From: Deltaproteobacteria bacterium
Lineage (GTDB): Bacteria; Myxococcota_A; UBA796; SXON01
Assembly (NCBI GenBank): GCA_947484175.1
Contig: CANKOI010000005.1
Location: 1-64,000 of the forward strand
Direction of reading: 5' to 3'
DNA: 64,000 nt
Positions 24,983 to 34,787 of the stretch are shown here, in pieces. Under the pieces are notes generated by a model. The model was not told the DNA's origin. It worked only from the letters and a program-made list of their open reading frames with translations, and did not search any database. Position 1 is the stretch's first letter, and the number at the start of each line of letters is the position of its first letter. The position numbers and the translations under genes were made by a program.

Positions 24983-25197
24983 CAGTCGGCTTCGGGATGC
25001 CGGAGGACGATCGAGTAGAGCACGTCTACCTCTTCGCTCGTCTCGGGTACCAGCAGGTGAAGCACCGCATCGCCTTCCGGAAGCCGAGCTTCGACGCGTT
25101 GGACCTCGTAGACAGGGCCGAAGTCGCCGAAGCGGCGGTAGGACCCCACAAGATCCTCGGGGCTGGGAACGGCGGTGAGGGCGCGGGCGGGGATCAC
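24982..25197 (-). CDS. vapX: VapX-like antitoxin
   Basis: The GTG at 25197 gives a 71-residue acidic protein; an ATG at 25278 in the same frame would add 27 residues. Recognisable parts are GSYRRFGDFGPVYEV, LPEGDAVLHLLVPETSEE and a final VLRHPEAD. This resembles small proteins (VapX or DUF5397-type, from memory) that precede vapD and neutralise it. The 1-base overlap of its TGA with the vapD ATG implies coupled translation. No strong ribosome binding site precedes 25197, so the start is uncertain. Confidence 0.75.
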   Translation of the reverse strand: MIPARALTAVPSPEDLVGSYRRFGDFGPVYEVQRVEARLPEGDAVLHLLVPETSEEVDVLYSIVLRHPEAD

Positions 25198-25343
25198 GGC
25201 TTTGATCTTACCGGCGTCGGCGGTGTGCGTCCACGACGGACCCGCGGTGGTGAACTGCCTGCCCGCCAAAGCGCCCATCTCGCCGCGCGATCGGGCGATG
25301 CTCGCAGCGCCGGTCACCCGACCCCGCACCCGCCCCACGTCGC

Positions 25344-26702
25344 TCACCGCAGCGCGGCCAATACGAGATCCGGGGTGACGATGTCGTCGCCAGATGCGCC
25401 CTGGCGGACCCAGAGCGCATGGAGGATGCGCCGCCCGCGCACGAAGGGCGCGCCCGCGGCCCGGGCGCGCAGTTCCCCCCGCCACCTGGCTACATCGGGC
25501 CGCGTTGCCCACTTCGCCTCGCCGATCAGCACGCTCTCCCCGTCGAGGGACTCTGCGACCACGTCGAATTCCCGGGGACCCTCGGGGCCGCTTCCCCACC
25601 AGCGCGACGCCGGACCCCACGCGGTTCCTCCGATGCCCAGCCGCGGAACCGACTCCCGCGCCAGCACCTCCCAAGCCTCGGCACAATGCTGAGGGAAGCC
25701 CTCGACCAGCCGAGCCTCGACGGGTTCGAGCAGGTCCCGCTGAAGGAGGGTGCGTGCGGGCTGCACGAAGCGGAACCAGAACGCGAGGAGGGGGTCGTCG
25801 ATACGGTAGAGCGTTCGCTTGGACGATCGTTCGTCCTCCCCGAACGGGGTGTCCTTCCGGAGGTAGCCGAGCTCGATAAGGTTCGAAAGCGGGCGCGTCA
25901 ACGAGCCCGCCGGCTTCCCCATGCGCGCCGCGATCTCGGAGAGTCGGTTGCACCCGGCACCCACGAGCGCCAGGAGTGAGGACGCCTGGCTGGCGCTCCG
26001 CATGTCGTCCAGCAACAGGCCCTCCGGCTCGTCGTGGAGCACTCCGTGACGATGCAGCACAAGGTCTCGGATGGACTCCTGCAGCGACGCATACCGGCTG
26101 GCGAGCTCCCAATAGCGGGGCACGCCACCCCACACCGCCCAGGCTTCCACGGCCGCCGCCCCTCGCACTCCGAGGGCATCGCAGATCCACCCGGGCTTCA
26201 GCGGCGCGAGACGTATGATTTCCTGAGCTCGTCCGAACAGCGGAGCGCTCCGATCGAGGGCCAGCCCTTGCATCATGCGTTGCGACGACCCACACAGCAC
26301 GAAGCGAAGGCGCCGCGGGCCAGGTAGATCGAGGTGCCGCTGGAGCACACTCGGGAGTTCCGGCGCGGAAGAGACGAGGTAGGGGAACTCGTCGAGCACG
26401 ACGTTGAGGCGCTCTACACGAGCTTCGAGCGACGTGAACAGGGCGTCCCATGATGGATACCGTGCGGCGTCGAACTCCGGCACCACTCGGGAGAGCTCGG
26501 AGGCCAACGCTTGTATCTGGAGGGGCGCGTCCCGCTCGTCCGCGAGGGAGTAGGCATCACCCTCCCCGCACATTCGCTGAACCAAGGTGGATTTTCCGCA
26601 TCGACGGCGCCCGTAGACTACCGCCAGCCGAGAGTCATCCCCGCCCATGAACCGCCGGAGCCGGCGCTGCTCGTCCAGTCGATCGAGAAAAGGAATGGCC
26701 AC
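25344..26702 (-). CDS. AAA ATPase with C-terminal DUF234/nuclease-like domain
   Basis: The product is 452 residues from the GTG at 26702. A P-loop (VVYGRRRCGKSTL, about residues 27-39) and Walker B (LNVVLDEFPYLV) mark an archaeal-type ATPase of the STAND/AAA group; FVLCGSSQRMM holds a sensor-like Ser. A winged-helix region (SEIAARMGKPAGSLTRPLSN) precedes the DUF234 domain, which has FDVVAESLDGESVLIGEAKW: a D, then E-x-K pattern expected of PD-(D/E)xK nucleases. Biological roles of this family are poorly known; it is common in genomic islands and suspected in defence. It lies 146 bases upstream of vapXD on the same strand and next to a 7-base inverted repeat. Confidence 0.85.
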   Translation of the reverse strand: MAIPFLDRLDEQRRLRRFMGGDDSRLAVVYGRRRCGKSTLVQRMCGEGDAYSLADERDAPLQIQALASELSRVVPEFDAARYPSWDALFTSLEARVERLNVVLDEFPYLVSSAPELPSVLQRHLDLPGPRRLRFVLCGSSQRMMQGLALDRSAPLFGRAQEIIRLAPLKPGWICDALGVRGAAAVEAWAVWGGVPRYWELASRYASLQESIRDLVLHRHGVLHDEPEGLLLDDMRSASQASSLLALVGAGCNRLSEIAARMGKPAGSLTRPLSNLIELGYLRKDTPFGEDERSSKRTLYRIDDPLLAFWFRFVQPARTLLQRDLLEPVEARLVEGFPQHCAEAWEVLARESVPRLGIGGTAWGPASRWWGSGPEGPREFDVVAESLDGESVLIGEAKWATRPDVARWRGELRARAAGAPFVRGRRILHALWVRQGASGDDIVTPDLVLAALR

Positions 26703-26705
26703 TCG

Positions 26706-26726
26706 ATCATGTATCTACAACATGAT
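26706..26726. promoter_or_regulatory. inverted repeat abutting the AAA ATPase start
   Basis: ATCATGT (26706-26712) and ACATGAT (26720-26726) are perfect 7-base arms around ATCTACA. The site begins 3 bases upstream of the GTG at 26702 and is AT-rich compared with its surroundings. It would suit a dimeric repressor or a hairpin controlling translation initiation. No partner site was found. Confidence 0.45.
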
Positions 26727-26788
26727 GTTCGTCAAGCATGTTTGCAGGAAGAGGCTGCGAGGACGGACAGCGCGGCCAGCGCCCGTTG

Positions 26789-26805
26789 GTCTACACATCG
26801 TAGAC
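26789..26805. promoter_or_regulatory. inverted repeat in the divergent intergenic region
   Basis: GTCTAC (26789-26794) and GTAGAC (26800-26805) are perfect 6-base arms around ACATC. The site is 93 bases upstream of the alpha-2-macroglobulin gene. The CTACA word also occurs in the centre of the neighbouring repeat at 26706-26726. It could be a regulator site or a transcript hairpin. Confidence 0.3.
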
Positions 26806-26898
26806 GACCCCGCTCCCGATTATCGCAGAAGCCATCGGAAAGGCGCCTTCCCGCTGGCCCGCCGCTTGCTACTCTCCCGATCGAGCCCGAGAGTCCCC

Positions 26899-29800
26899 AT
26901 GCGTTCGACTGTTCCTGCCGCCCTGATCGCGGCGCTTGTCCTCGGCGCGCTGGCGTTGCCCGCCTGCACCTGCAACGAGGCCTTGGAGCCACAGGAGTCG
27001 TTCTCCGAGGCGGTTCCCGAAGTCGTGAGCGCCTACACCTCGGGCCTCGTGAGCCGCAAGTCGCCGATCACGGTGCAGCTTGCGCAGGCCAGCACGGCGT
27101 TCAGCGCCGTCGGGGCGCCCGCAGAGGGCATCTTCACCGTGAGCCCGCAGGTGGAGGGAGCGGCGGTGTGGACGAGCAGCACCGAGCTCACGTTCACCCC
27201 CGGCGCCGACCTGAAGCCGGGCGAAACCTACAACGTCGGCGTGAACCTGCCCGTGGCGCTCCCCGGTGTGGCCAAAGCCCATCCCTTCTCGTTTCGCTTC
27301 ACCGTCGTCCAGCCCGACTTCTCCGGCGAGCTGCTGGGGCTCGCGGCCGAGGGAGATGCGGGAAAGCAGACCTTCTCCGGACGCCTCGATCTGGCCGATG
27401 TGGCCGACCCCGGCGACGTGGAAAAGCTGTTGACCGCCGCGCACAACGCAGACGCCCTCAGCGTGGACTGGAGCCACGACGAAGACGGCCGCGCCCACCG
27501 CTACACCGTCCGCGGAATCCAGCGCGTGGCCGACGACAGCACGCTCACCCTCTCGTTCGATGGCGCTTCGCTCGGCGTGCCGCGAACGGAAGTCGAAGAA
27601 GTGACGGTCCCGGGGCTCAACAAGTTCCTGGTGAACTCTGTCCGCGCGGAGACGGTGGGGGAGCGCCACATCGAGCTTCGTTTCAGCGACCCGCTGTTGG
27701 AGAAGCAGGACCTGCGCGGGCTCATTCAGGTGGAGGGACACACCGACTTGCAGCTCGCCCGCGAAGGGAGCGTGGTGCGCGTGTACGCCACAGGGGGTTG
27801 GCGGGACAGCGAAACGGTGATCGTGAGCGGGGTCAAAAACACCGGCGGCTTCGTGCTGAAGGCCGAGCACCGCACGGTGGTGAGCTTCGCGCCGCTCCAG
27901 CCGAGCGTCCGATTCGTGGGCGACGGCGTGATCCTCCCGACCACCGCCAACCTCACCATCCCGGTTGAGGCCACCAACGTGCGCGCCATCGAGGTGGAGG
28001 CCACGCGGGTGTACGCCGCAAACGTGCCGCAGTTCCTCCAAGTCAGCACGCTCGCGGAGAGCACCGAGATGCGGCGCGTGGGCAAGGTGGTGTGGAAATC
28101 ACGGGTGGAGCTGCCGAGCGGGGCGGACAGCTACAACCGGGTGCAGCGCGTGGGGCTCGACCTCGCGCCGCTGGTGCGCGACAACCCAGGCGGTCTCTAC
28201 CGAATCGCCGTGAAGTTCACCCGCGCCGACATCCTGCTCGACTGTCCCGCGCAGAACTGGGACGACAAGGAATTGGCCGAGGGGCGGTGGGACGAACAAG
28301 TGTCCGCGCCGAGCTTCTGGGATTATTTCGAGGGCGAGGACGGCGAGGACGGCGAGGATGGCTGGTCGGCGTGGCAGCACCGCGACGACCCGTGCCGCCG
28401 GGCGTTTTACGTCCCGTCCTACGACCACGACCTGACGGTGTCGCGCAACGTGGTGGTTTCCGACTTGGGGCTCGTGGCCAAGCAGGGCGCGGACGACGTT
28501 TTGCGCGTGGTGGCCACGAACCTCGTGCGTGCCACCCCCACCGCGGGCGCCTCGCTCGACGTGCTCGACTACCAGCTCCAATCGCTGGCGAAGGGCACCA
28601 CCGATCAGGACGGCCTCGCCACCGTGCGGCTGCCGGCCGGCTCCGCGCCCTTCGCGATCGTCGCCACCTCGGGCGCCGACCGCGGCTGGCTGCGGCTGGC
28701 CCGGTCGGCCGCGCTCGCCACCGCCCACTTCGACGTGAGCGGCGCCGAAGTGGTGGAGGGCCTCGAAGGCTTCCTGTACGGCGAACGGGGCATCTGGCGC
28801 CCCGGCGACGACATCTTCCTCACCTTCGTGCTGCGCGACACCGCCAACACCCTCCCGGCGGGCCACCCCGCCGAGTTTGAGCTGGTGAATCCGCGCGGGC
28901 AGGTGGTGGACCGCCGCACCGTGACCGACCCGGTCGACGGGTTCTACCGCCTCACCACCCGCACCGCTGCCGACGCACCGACGGGCGCGTACACGGCTCG
29001 GGTGCGGGTCGGCGGCGCCCACTTCGAGAAATCGCTCCGCGTGGAAACGGTGGTGCCCAATCGCCTCAAGATCGAGCTCGACAACGCGGACATGGTGAAG
29101 AGCGCCGAGCTGGCGCTGCACAGCACGCTGAAGTCCCGCTGGCTGCACGGGGCGCCGGCGCCCGGATTCGCCGCGGACGTGGAGCTGCGTCTCGCCCCCA
29201 AAACGACCACCTTCCCCAAGTACGGGGAGTACGTTTTCGACAACCCGTTGGCCCAGTTCAGCTACGAAGCGGCGAAGGTGTGGGAGGGCGAGCTCGACGA
29301 GTCGGGCGTGGCCGTGGTGAACGCCGAAATCCCCGCCCCCGAAGGAGCCCCCGGCCTCTTGGCCGGCACCCTCCGAACACGGGTCTTCGAGCCCAGCGGC
29401 GCCTTCAGCGTAGACGAGAGCGAGCTGACGGTCTCCCCCCACCCCCGCTACGTGGGCCTGAAGTTGCCCAAGGGCGACGCCGCTCGCGGCATGCTGCTCA
29501 CCGACATTCAGCAGCCCGCCACCCTCGTGCTGGTCGACGAAGCCGGCAAGCCGGTGCCCGAGGGCAAACTCGACGTCACGCTCTACAAACTCGACTGGCG
29601 CTGGTGGTGGGAGAAGAGCCCCGAGAACCTCGCGGAGTACGCCGAGGGCGCACATTTGCGTCCGCTGATGAACGGCACGGTGGACGTAAAGGACGGGAAA
29701 GCGACCTGGAACTTCGAGGTGAAATACCCCGACTGGGGCCGCTACCTGGTGTTGGCCAAGGACGCCCAGGGCGGCCACGCCGCCGGCCGCATCGTGTACA

Positions 29801-32445
29801 TCGATTGGCCCGGTTGGGCGGGGCGCGCCGGGGCCGATCAGCCCGGTGGCGCCAGCGTTCTCTCGGTGAGCGCGGACAAGCCGAAGGCCGAAGTGGGCGA
29901 GTCCGTGACGCTCTCCTTCCCGATGGCGGCGAAGGCCCGCGCGCTGGTCAGCCTCGAGTCGGGCACCCACGTGCTGAAGATGGCCTGGGTGGAACCCACC
30001 GCGGGCAGCGCGACCAGCACCTACACCTTCCCGGTCACCGGCGAGATGGCGCCCGGTGTGTACGCCAACGTGACCGTGCTCCAGCCTTGGTCGGACCGCG
30101 GCAACGACGCGCCGATCCGCATGTACGGGATCACCCCCATCGAGGTGATGGACAAGGCCACCCGGCTGGAGCCGAAGGCCACAATGGCTTCGGTGTTTGA
30201 GCCCGAATCCACCGCGCTCGTGAGTGTGTCGGAGGCCCAGGGCCGCCCGATGACGTACACCCTCGCGGTGGTGGACGAAGGCCTGCTGGGCCTCACCCGC
30301 TTCAAGACGCCCAACGCCTGGAGCACCTTCTACAGCCGCAAAGCCCTCGGCGTGCGCACCTGGGACCTGTTCGAGCTCGTGGCCGGTGCCTACGGCGGCG
30401 CCCTCGACGGCCTCGTGGCGATCGGCGGCGACGGTTCCGGCGGAGACGGACAGCCCCCGCAGGCCCAACGCTTCAAGCCGATGGTGCACTACGCCGGCCC
30501 CTTCCAACTCGCGGCGGGTGCGAGCGCCAAGCACGAGGTGCCTATCCCGCAGTACGTCGGCGAAGTGCGCGTGATGGTGGTGGCGGGCGCCGGTCAGGCC
30601 TATGGCGCCTTCGACCACGCGGTGCCCGTCAAAAAGCCGCTCATGGTGCTCGCGAGCCTGCCCCGCCAGCTCGGCGTGGAGGAGGACGTAGACCTGCCCG
30701 TGTCGGTGTTCGCGCTCGACCCCAAGCTCAAGGAGGTCACGCTCACCGTCGCCACCGAGGGCCCAGTGACGGTGGTGGGCGACAAGAAGCGCACGCTGAA
30801 GTTCACCACGATCGGCGACAAGCTCGGGGTGTTCAAGTTGCACGTCGGCGCGACCGCGGGCGTGGCCAAGGTTCGAGTGACGGCGACCGGAGCGGGCGAG
30901 AAGGCCGTGCAGGAGGTGGAGATCGACGTGCGCCACCCCGGACGGCCCGAGTCGAGGGCCGTGGCGCAGGTCCTGAAGCCAGGAGGGAGCTGGAACGTTT
31001 CGCTCGAGCTCCCCGGCGTTCCCGGCACGAACGACGCGGTTCTGGAGCTCAGCGCGATGCCGCCGCTCGACCTCGGCAGGCGGCTGCCCGAGCTGCTGCG
31101 CTACCCGCACGGCTGCATCGAACAGACGACCAGCGCCGTCTTCCCCCAGCTCTACCTCACCAAGCTGGAAACCCTCTCGGGCCCGGAAACCCGCAAGGTG
31201 GAGACGAACGTGCGCGCCGGCCTCACACGGCTGCGCTCCTTTCAGAACGGCGATGGCGGCTTCGGCTACTGGCCCGGCACGCCCAGCGATGGGTGGGGAA
31301 CTACGTACGCCGGCCACTTCCTGCTCGAAGCGGAGCGGGCCGGCCACCCCGCTCCCGCCGGCGTGAAGTCTGCGTGGGTGAAGTACCAGCAGCAGCGTGC
31401 GCAGCGGTGGGTGAAGGAGGGGGAGGACTCCGACCTCGACCAGGCCTACCGACTGTACACGCTGGCTCTCGCCAGCAAGGCCGACGTGGCGGCGATGAAC
31501 CGCCTCAAAGAAACCCGGCTCGGCACCGCCGCCCGCTGGCGCCTCGCCGCCGCCTACGCGCTCGCCGGGCAGGAAAAGACCGGCAAGGCGCTCCTCAAGG
31601 GCGCCGAAACCAAGGTGGACCGCCCCCGCGGCCTCTCCGGCACCTACGGCTCCACCCTCCGCGACGAGGCGATGGTGCTCGAAGCGGCCACCCTCCTCGG
31701 CGAGAGCGCGCGCGCCAGCAAGCTCGCCGAAACGGTGTCGGCCGGCCTCACCGCGGAGACATGGCTGAGCACGCAGGAGACGGCCTACTCCCTCGTGGCG
31801 CTGGCCCGCTTCGCTACCAGCGGGCAGGCAGGCGTCCTCTCGGGCGCGTCGTGGAAGCTCGACAAGGGAGCCAGCGTCAAGGTGGACGCGACGACCGCGT
31901 TGGTACGGATTCCGCTCCCCGTGGGGCAGGCCGGTCGGCCCGCGCTCACCGTGCAGAACGGCGGCAAGGGGGTGCTGTACGCCCGCGCCGTGACCACCGG
32001 CACTCCGGCCCTCGGGAAGGAGACCGCGGCGGCGTCGGGCCTCGCGCTCTCGGTGAGTTGGCTCTCGCCCACCGGGGAGTCCGTCGGGGTGACCCAACTG
32101 GAGCACGGCACCGATCTGGTGGCCCATGTCACGGTCAAAAACACCACCGACCGGAGGCTCCCCGAGCTCGCGCTGAGCGAGCTGTTCCCCACCGGCTGGC
32201 AAATCAACGGCGTGTCCCCAGGCGCGGGCCCCGGCTACGACTACCGCGACGTTCGGGACGACCGGGTGTACACCTACTTCGACCTCGACGCGGGCGCTTC
32301 GGTGGAGTTCGACGTACCCGTGAACGCCACCTACGCCGGCCGTTACTACCTTCCCGCGGTGGTGGTGGAGGCGATGTACGACGCGAGCCTCGTGGCCCGC
32401 GAGCCTGGGCAGTGGGTGACGGTCTTGGCGCAGCCGGAGGGCTGA
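26899..32445 (+). CDS. bacterial alpha-2-macroglobulin-family lipoprotein
   Basis: The product is 1848 residues, slightly longer than E. coli YfhM. The N-terminus is a normal lipoprotein signal (residues 2-22, lipobox LPA-Cys23). A chain of beta-sandwich (MG) domains follows, including an acidic GEDGEDGED insert near residue 480. The complement-like thioester domain carries the motif YPHGCIEQTT, with C1406 and Q1409 forming the reactive internal thioester. C-terminal MG-like domains with a PTGWQINGVSPGAG segment complete the family order. Such proteins are periplasmic protease traps that protect the envelope when its integrity is breached. The stop overlaps the pbpC ATG (TGATG), the classic YfhM-PbpC pairing. 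Confidence 0.93.
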   Translation: MRSTVPAALIAALVLGALALPACTCNEALEPQESFSEAVPEVVSAYTSGLVSRKSPITVQLAQASTAFSAVGAPAEGIFTVSPQVEGAAVWTSSTELTFTPGADLKPGETYNVGVNLPVALPGVAKAHPFSFRFTVVQPDFSGELLGLAAEGDAGKQTFSGRLDLADVADPGDVEKLLTAAHNADALSVDWSHDEDGRAHRYTVRGIQRVADDSTLTLSFDGASLGVPRTEVEEVTVPGLNKFLVNSVRAETVGERHIELRFSDPLLEKQDLRGLIQVEGHTDLQLAREGSVVRVYATGGWRDSETVIVSGVKNTGGFVLKAEHRTVVSFAPLQPSVRFVGDGVILPTTANLTIPVEATNVRAIEVEATRVYAANVPQFLQVSTLAESTEMRRVGKVVWKSRVELPSGADSYNRVQRVGLDLAPLVRDNPGGLYRIAVKFTRADILLDCPAQNWDDKELAEGRWDEQVSAPSFWDYFEGEDGEDGEDGWSAWQHRDDPCRRAFYVPSYDHDLTVSRNVVVSDLGLVAKQGADDVLRVVATNLVRATPTAGASLDVLDYQLQSLAKGTTDQDGLATVRLPAGSAPFAIVATSGADRGWLRLARSAALATAHFDVSGAEVVEGLEGFLYGERGIWRPGDDIFLTFVLRDTANTLPAGHPAEFELVNPRGQVVDRRTVTDPVDGFYRLTTRTAADAPTGAYTARVRVGGAHFEKSLRVETVVPNRLKIELDNADMVKSAELALHSTLKSRWLHGAPAPGFAADVELRLAPKTTTFPKYGEYVFDNPLAQFSYEAAKVWEGELDESGVAVVNAEIPAPEGAPGLLAGTLRTRVFEPSGAFSVDESELTVSPHPRYVGLKLPKGDAARGMLLTDIQQPATLVLVDEAGKPVPEGKLDVTLYKLDWRWWWEKSPENLAEYAEGAHLRPLMNGTVDVKDGKATWNFEVKYPDWGRYLVLAKDAQGGHAAGRIVYIDWPGWAGRAGADQPGGASVLSVSADKPKAEVGESVTLSFPMAAKARALVSLESGTHVLKMAWVEPTAGSATSTYTFPVTGEMAPGVYANVTVLQPWSDRGNDAPIRMYGITPIEVMDKATRLEPKATMASVFEPESTALVSVSEAQGRPMTYTLAVVDEGLLGLTRFKTPNAWSTFYSRKALGVRTWDLFELVAGAYGGALDGLVAIGGDGSGGDGQPPQAQRFKPMVHYAGPFQLAAGASAKHEVPIPQYVGEVRVMVVAGAGQAYGAFDHAVPVKKPLMVLASLPRQLGVEEDVDLPVSVFALDPKLKEVTLTVATEGPVTVVGDKKRTLKFTTIGDKLGVFKLHVGATAGVAKVRVTATGAGEKAVQEVEIDVRHPGRPESRAVAQVLKPGGSWNVSLELPGVPGTNDAVLELSAMPPLDLGRRLPELLRYPHGCIEQTTSAVFPQLYLTKLETLSGPETRKVETNVRAGLTRLRSFQNGDGGFGYWPGTPSDGWGTTYAGHFLLEAERAGHPAPAGVKSAWVKYQQQRAQRWVKEGEDSDLDQAYRLYTLALASKADVAAMNRLKETRLGTAARWRLAAAYALAGQEKTGKALLKGAETKVDRPRGLSGTYGSTLRDEAMVLEAATLLGESARASKLAETVSAGLTAETWLSTQETAYSLVALARFATSGQAGVLSGASWKLDKGASVKVDATTALVRIPLPVGQAGRPALTVQNGGKGVLYARAVTTGTPALGKETAAASGLALSVSWLSPTGESVGVTQLEHGTDLVAHVTVKNTTDRRLPELALSELFPTGWQINGVSPGAGPGYDYRDVRDDRVYTYFDLDAGASVEFDVPVNATYAGRYYLPAVVVEAMYDASLVAREPGQWVTVLAQPEG

Positions 32446-34787
32446 TGTCGCCGCGATGGAAGCGGGCGCGGCGGGTGGCGGGCGTCGCTGCGCTGCTCGT
32501 CGTCCTGTTTCTACTCGTCCCCGTGCCTCGGGTAGACACCCCCCGCTCGCGCCTGCTGCTCGACGGCGCCGGCAACCTCGCGGGGGCCACCGTCGCCTCC
32601 GACGAGCAGTGGCGATTTCCCGGCACCGGCCGCGTTCCCGACAAGTACGCCCGCGCCGTCGTCGCCTACGAGGACCGCCGCTTCTGGATGCACCCGGGAG
32701 TAGACCCGCTCGCCGTCGCACGGGCGGTGAAGCTGAACGTGGCCGGTGGCAGCGTGGTGAGCGGCGCCAGCACCCTGTCGATGCAGGTGGTGCGCATCGC
32801 GCGCGGCAACCCTCCGCGAACGCTCTCCGAAAAAATCCTCGAGGCCGGGCTGGCGTTGCGACTGGAGGCGGCAGACTCCAAACTGGAGATTTTAGCGGCC
32901 TACGCGGAGAACGCCCCGTTCGGCGGCAACACCGTGGGCATCGAGGCCGCCGCGTGGCGCTATTTCGGCCACTCGCCCGACCAGCTCAGCTGGGCGGAGG
33001 CGGCCACCCTCGCCGTCCTCCCCAACAGCCCCGCGCTCATCCACCCCGGCCGAAACCGCGAGGCGCTCCGGCACAAAAGAAACGCACTCCTCGACCGCTT
33101 GGCCGCCGCCGGCGACCTCGACCCCATCGACCTCGAAGCGGCCCGGCTGGAGCCCGTGCCCGAGACGCTCACCCCCATTCCGCAGGACGCACCGCACCTC
33201 TTGGCCAAGTCGCACGGGGAGCGGCTCTCCACCACGCTCGATGCCGGGCTTCAGGCCCGCGTGCGGGCCGTGGTGGAGCAGCACGCCCGAGTACACGCCG
33301 CACAGGGCATTCAGCACGCTGCTGCCCTGATCGTAGAGCTGGAGTCCGGCCGGGTGCTGGCCTACGTCGGGAACGTGACGCCGAGCGCCACCCCGGGGAG
33401 CCACGTGGATGTGGTGAACCAACCGCGGAGCACCGGCAGCCTCCTAAAACCGCTGTTGTACGCTTCCGCGCTCGGCGAGGGCACCGTTCTCCCCCGGCAG
33501 CTGCTCCCCGATGTGCCGGCGCGCCTCGGCGGCTGGAGCCCCGAGAACTTCGACCACAACTGGACAGGCGCGATCACGGCCGCCACGGCTCTCGCACGCA
33601 GCCGCAACGTTCCGGCGGTGTGGATGTTGCGCGACTACGGCACCGAGCGCTTCACCGCCCAGCTCCGCCGCATGGGCATGACCACGCTGTTCCGCACCGC
33701 CGATCAGTACGGCCTGAGCCTCGTGATCGGGGGCGCCGAGGGCAGCCTCTGGGAGCTGACTGGCCTGTACCGCGACCTCGCCCTGACCGTGGCGCACCCC
33801 GACGGCCACCTCCCCTCCGCGATGCACTGGCGGTCGGACGGGGAGACGCCGGAGCGCGCCGCAGTCCTCGATCCCGGCGCCGCGTGGCTCACGCTGCAGG
33901 CCCTCGACGAAGTGGCGCGGCCGGGGGTGGAGAGCCAGTGGCGGTCCTTTCGAGGCGCAGACTCGGTGTCGTGGAAGACCGGCACCAGCCAGGGCTTCCG
34001 AGACGCCTGGGCGATCGGCGTGACCCCGAGCCACGCCATCGGCGTGTGGGTGGGCAACGCAGACGGCGAAGGACGTGCCGGCCTCACGGGCTACGAGGCC
34101 GCCGCCCCCGTGCTGTTCGACCTCTTCGGCCTGGTGGGCAGCACCGCGGGCTTTCGCGCCCCGATGGAGCACCTCGCGCCCGTGAAGGTGTGCGCCCACA
34201 GCGGGCTCCTCGCCTCCCCCGACTGCGCCGACACCACCCTGATCGAGGCCCCCCGCGCCTCGGAGCGCGGCCCCGGCTGCGACCGCTGCCAGCTCGTGCA
34301 CTGCACCAACGGCTGTACCGAGCGCGTGAACGCGAGCTGTGTCGGACTCGACCAGATCGAGACTCGTTCGTGGTTCGTCCTGCCGCCGGGACAGGAGGCC
34401 TGGTACGCGCGCCAGCACCCGGAGTACCGCCGCCTCCCTCCCCTTCGAGCCGGGTGTACCGAGGAGAACGACGGCACCAACCCGATGGCGATCCTCTCCC
34501 CCGCGCCGGGCAGCGCGCTGTTTGTGCCGGTGGAGGTGAGCGGCGAGCTGGGGCGCGTGCTCTTCGAGGCCAGCCATCGAGACCGGAACGCACGGGTATA
34601 TTGGCACCTCGACACCGACTTCCTCGGCATCACCACCTCGCCCCACCAGATGGCCCTCGCCCCGAGCCCCGGAAAGCACACGCTCACGCTTGTGGACGAG
34701 CAGGGGCGGCGTGTGGAACGGGGGTTCAGCGTGATGGCAGCAGAACCGCGGCCTACCCCCCCCGCAACAGCCGAGCCGCCGCGTTGA
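32445..34787 (+). CDS. pbpC: penicillin-binding protein 1C
   Basis: This is a 780-residue bifunctional-type PBP. One membrane helix at about residues 10-30; a GT51 glycosyltransferase domain with the catalytic Glu of AYEDRRFW (E76), then SGASTLSMQ and EILAAYAENAPFGGN; a transpeptidase domain with active Ser332 in RSTGSLLKP, SRN (ARSRNVP) and KTGT (Lys511). A Cys-containing segment (VCAHSGLLASPDC) leads into a BiPBP_C-type domain. Domain order, length and position after the alpha-2-macroglobulin gene identify PbpC, which is thought to help repair peptidoglycan with that partner. The 3' end overlaps the convergent J-domain gene by 35 bases. Confidence 0.94.
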   Translation: MSPRWKRARRVAGVAALLVVLFLLVPVPRVDTPRSRLLLDGAGNLAGATVASDEQWRFPGTGRVPDKYARAVVAYEDRRFWMHPGVDPLAVARAVKLNVAGGSVVSGASTLSMQVVRIARGNPPRTLSEKILEAGLALRLEAADSKLEILAAYAENAPFGGNTVGIEAAAWRYFGHSPDQLSWAEAATLAVLPNSPALIHPGRNREALRHKRNALLDRLAAAGDLDPIDLEAARLEPVPETLTPIPQDAPHLLAKSHGERLSTTLDAGLQARVRAVVEQHARVHAAQGIQHAAALIVELESGRVLAYVGNVTPSATPGSHVDVVNQPRSTGSLLKPLLYASALGEGTVLPRQLLPDVPARLGGWSPENFDHNWTGAITAATALARSRNVPAVWMLRDYGTERFTAQLRRMGMTTLFRTADQYGLSLVIGGAEGSLWELTGLYRDLALTVAHPDGHLPSAMHWRSDGETPERAAVLDPGAAWLTLQALDEVARPGVESQWRSFRGADSVSWKTGTSQGFRDAWAIGVTPSHAIGVWVGNADGEGRAGLTGYEAAAPVLFDLFGLVGSTAGFRAPMEHLAPVKVCAHSGLLASPDCADTTLIEAPRASERGPGCDRCQLVHCTNGCTERVNASCVGLDQIETRSWFVLPPGQEAWYARQHPEYRRLPPLRAGCTEENDGTNPMAILSPAPGSALFVPVEVSGELGRVLFEASHRDRNARVYWHLDTDFLGITTSPHQMALAPSPGKHTLTLVDEQGRRVERGFSVMAAEPRPTPPATAEPPR

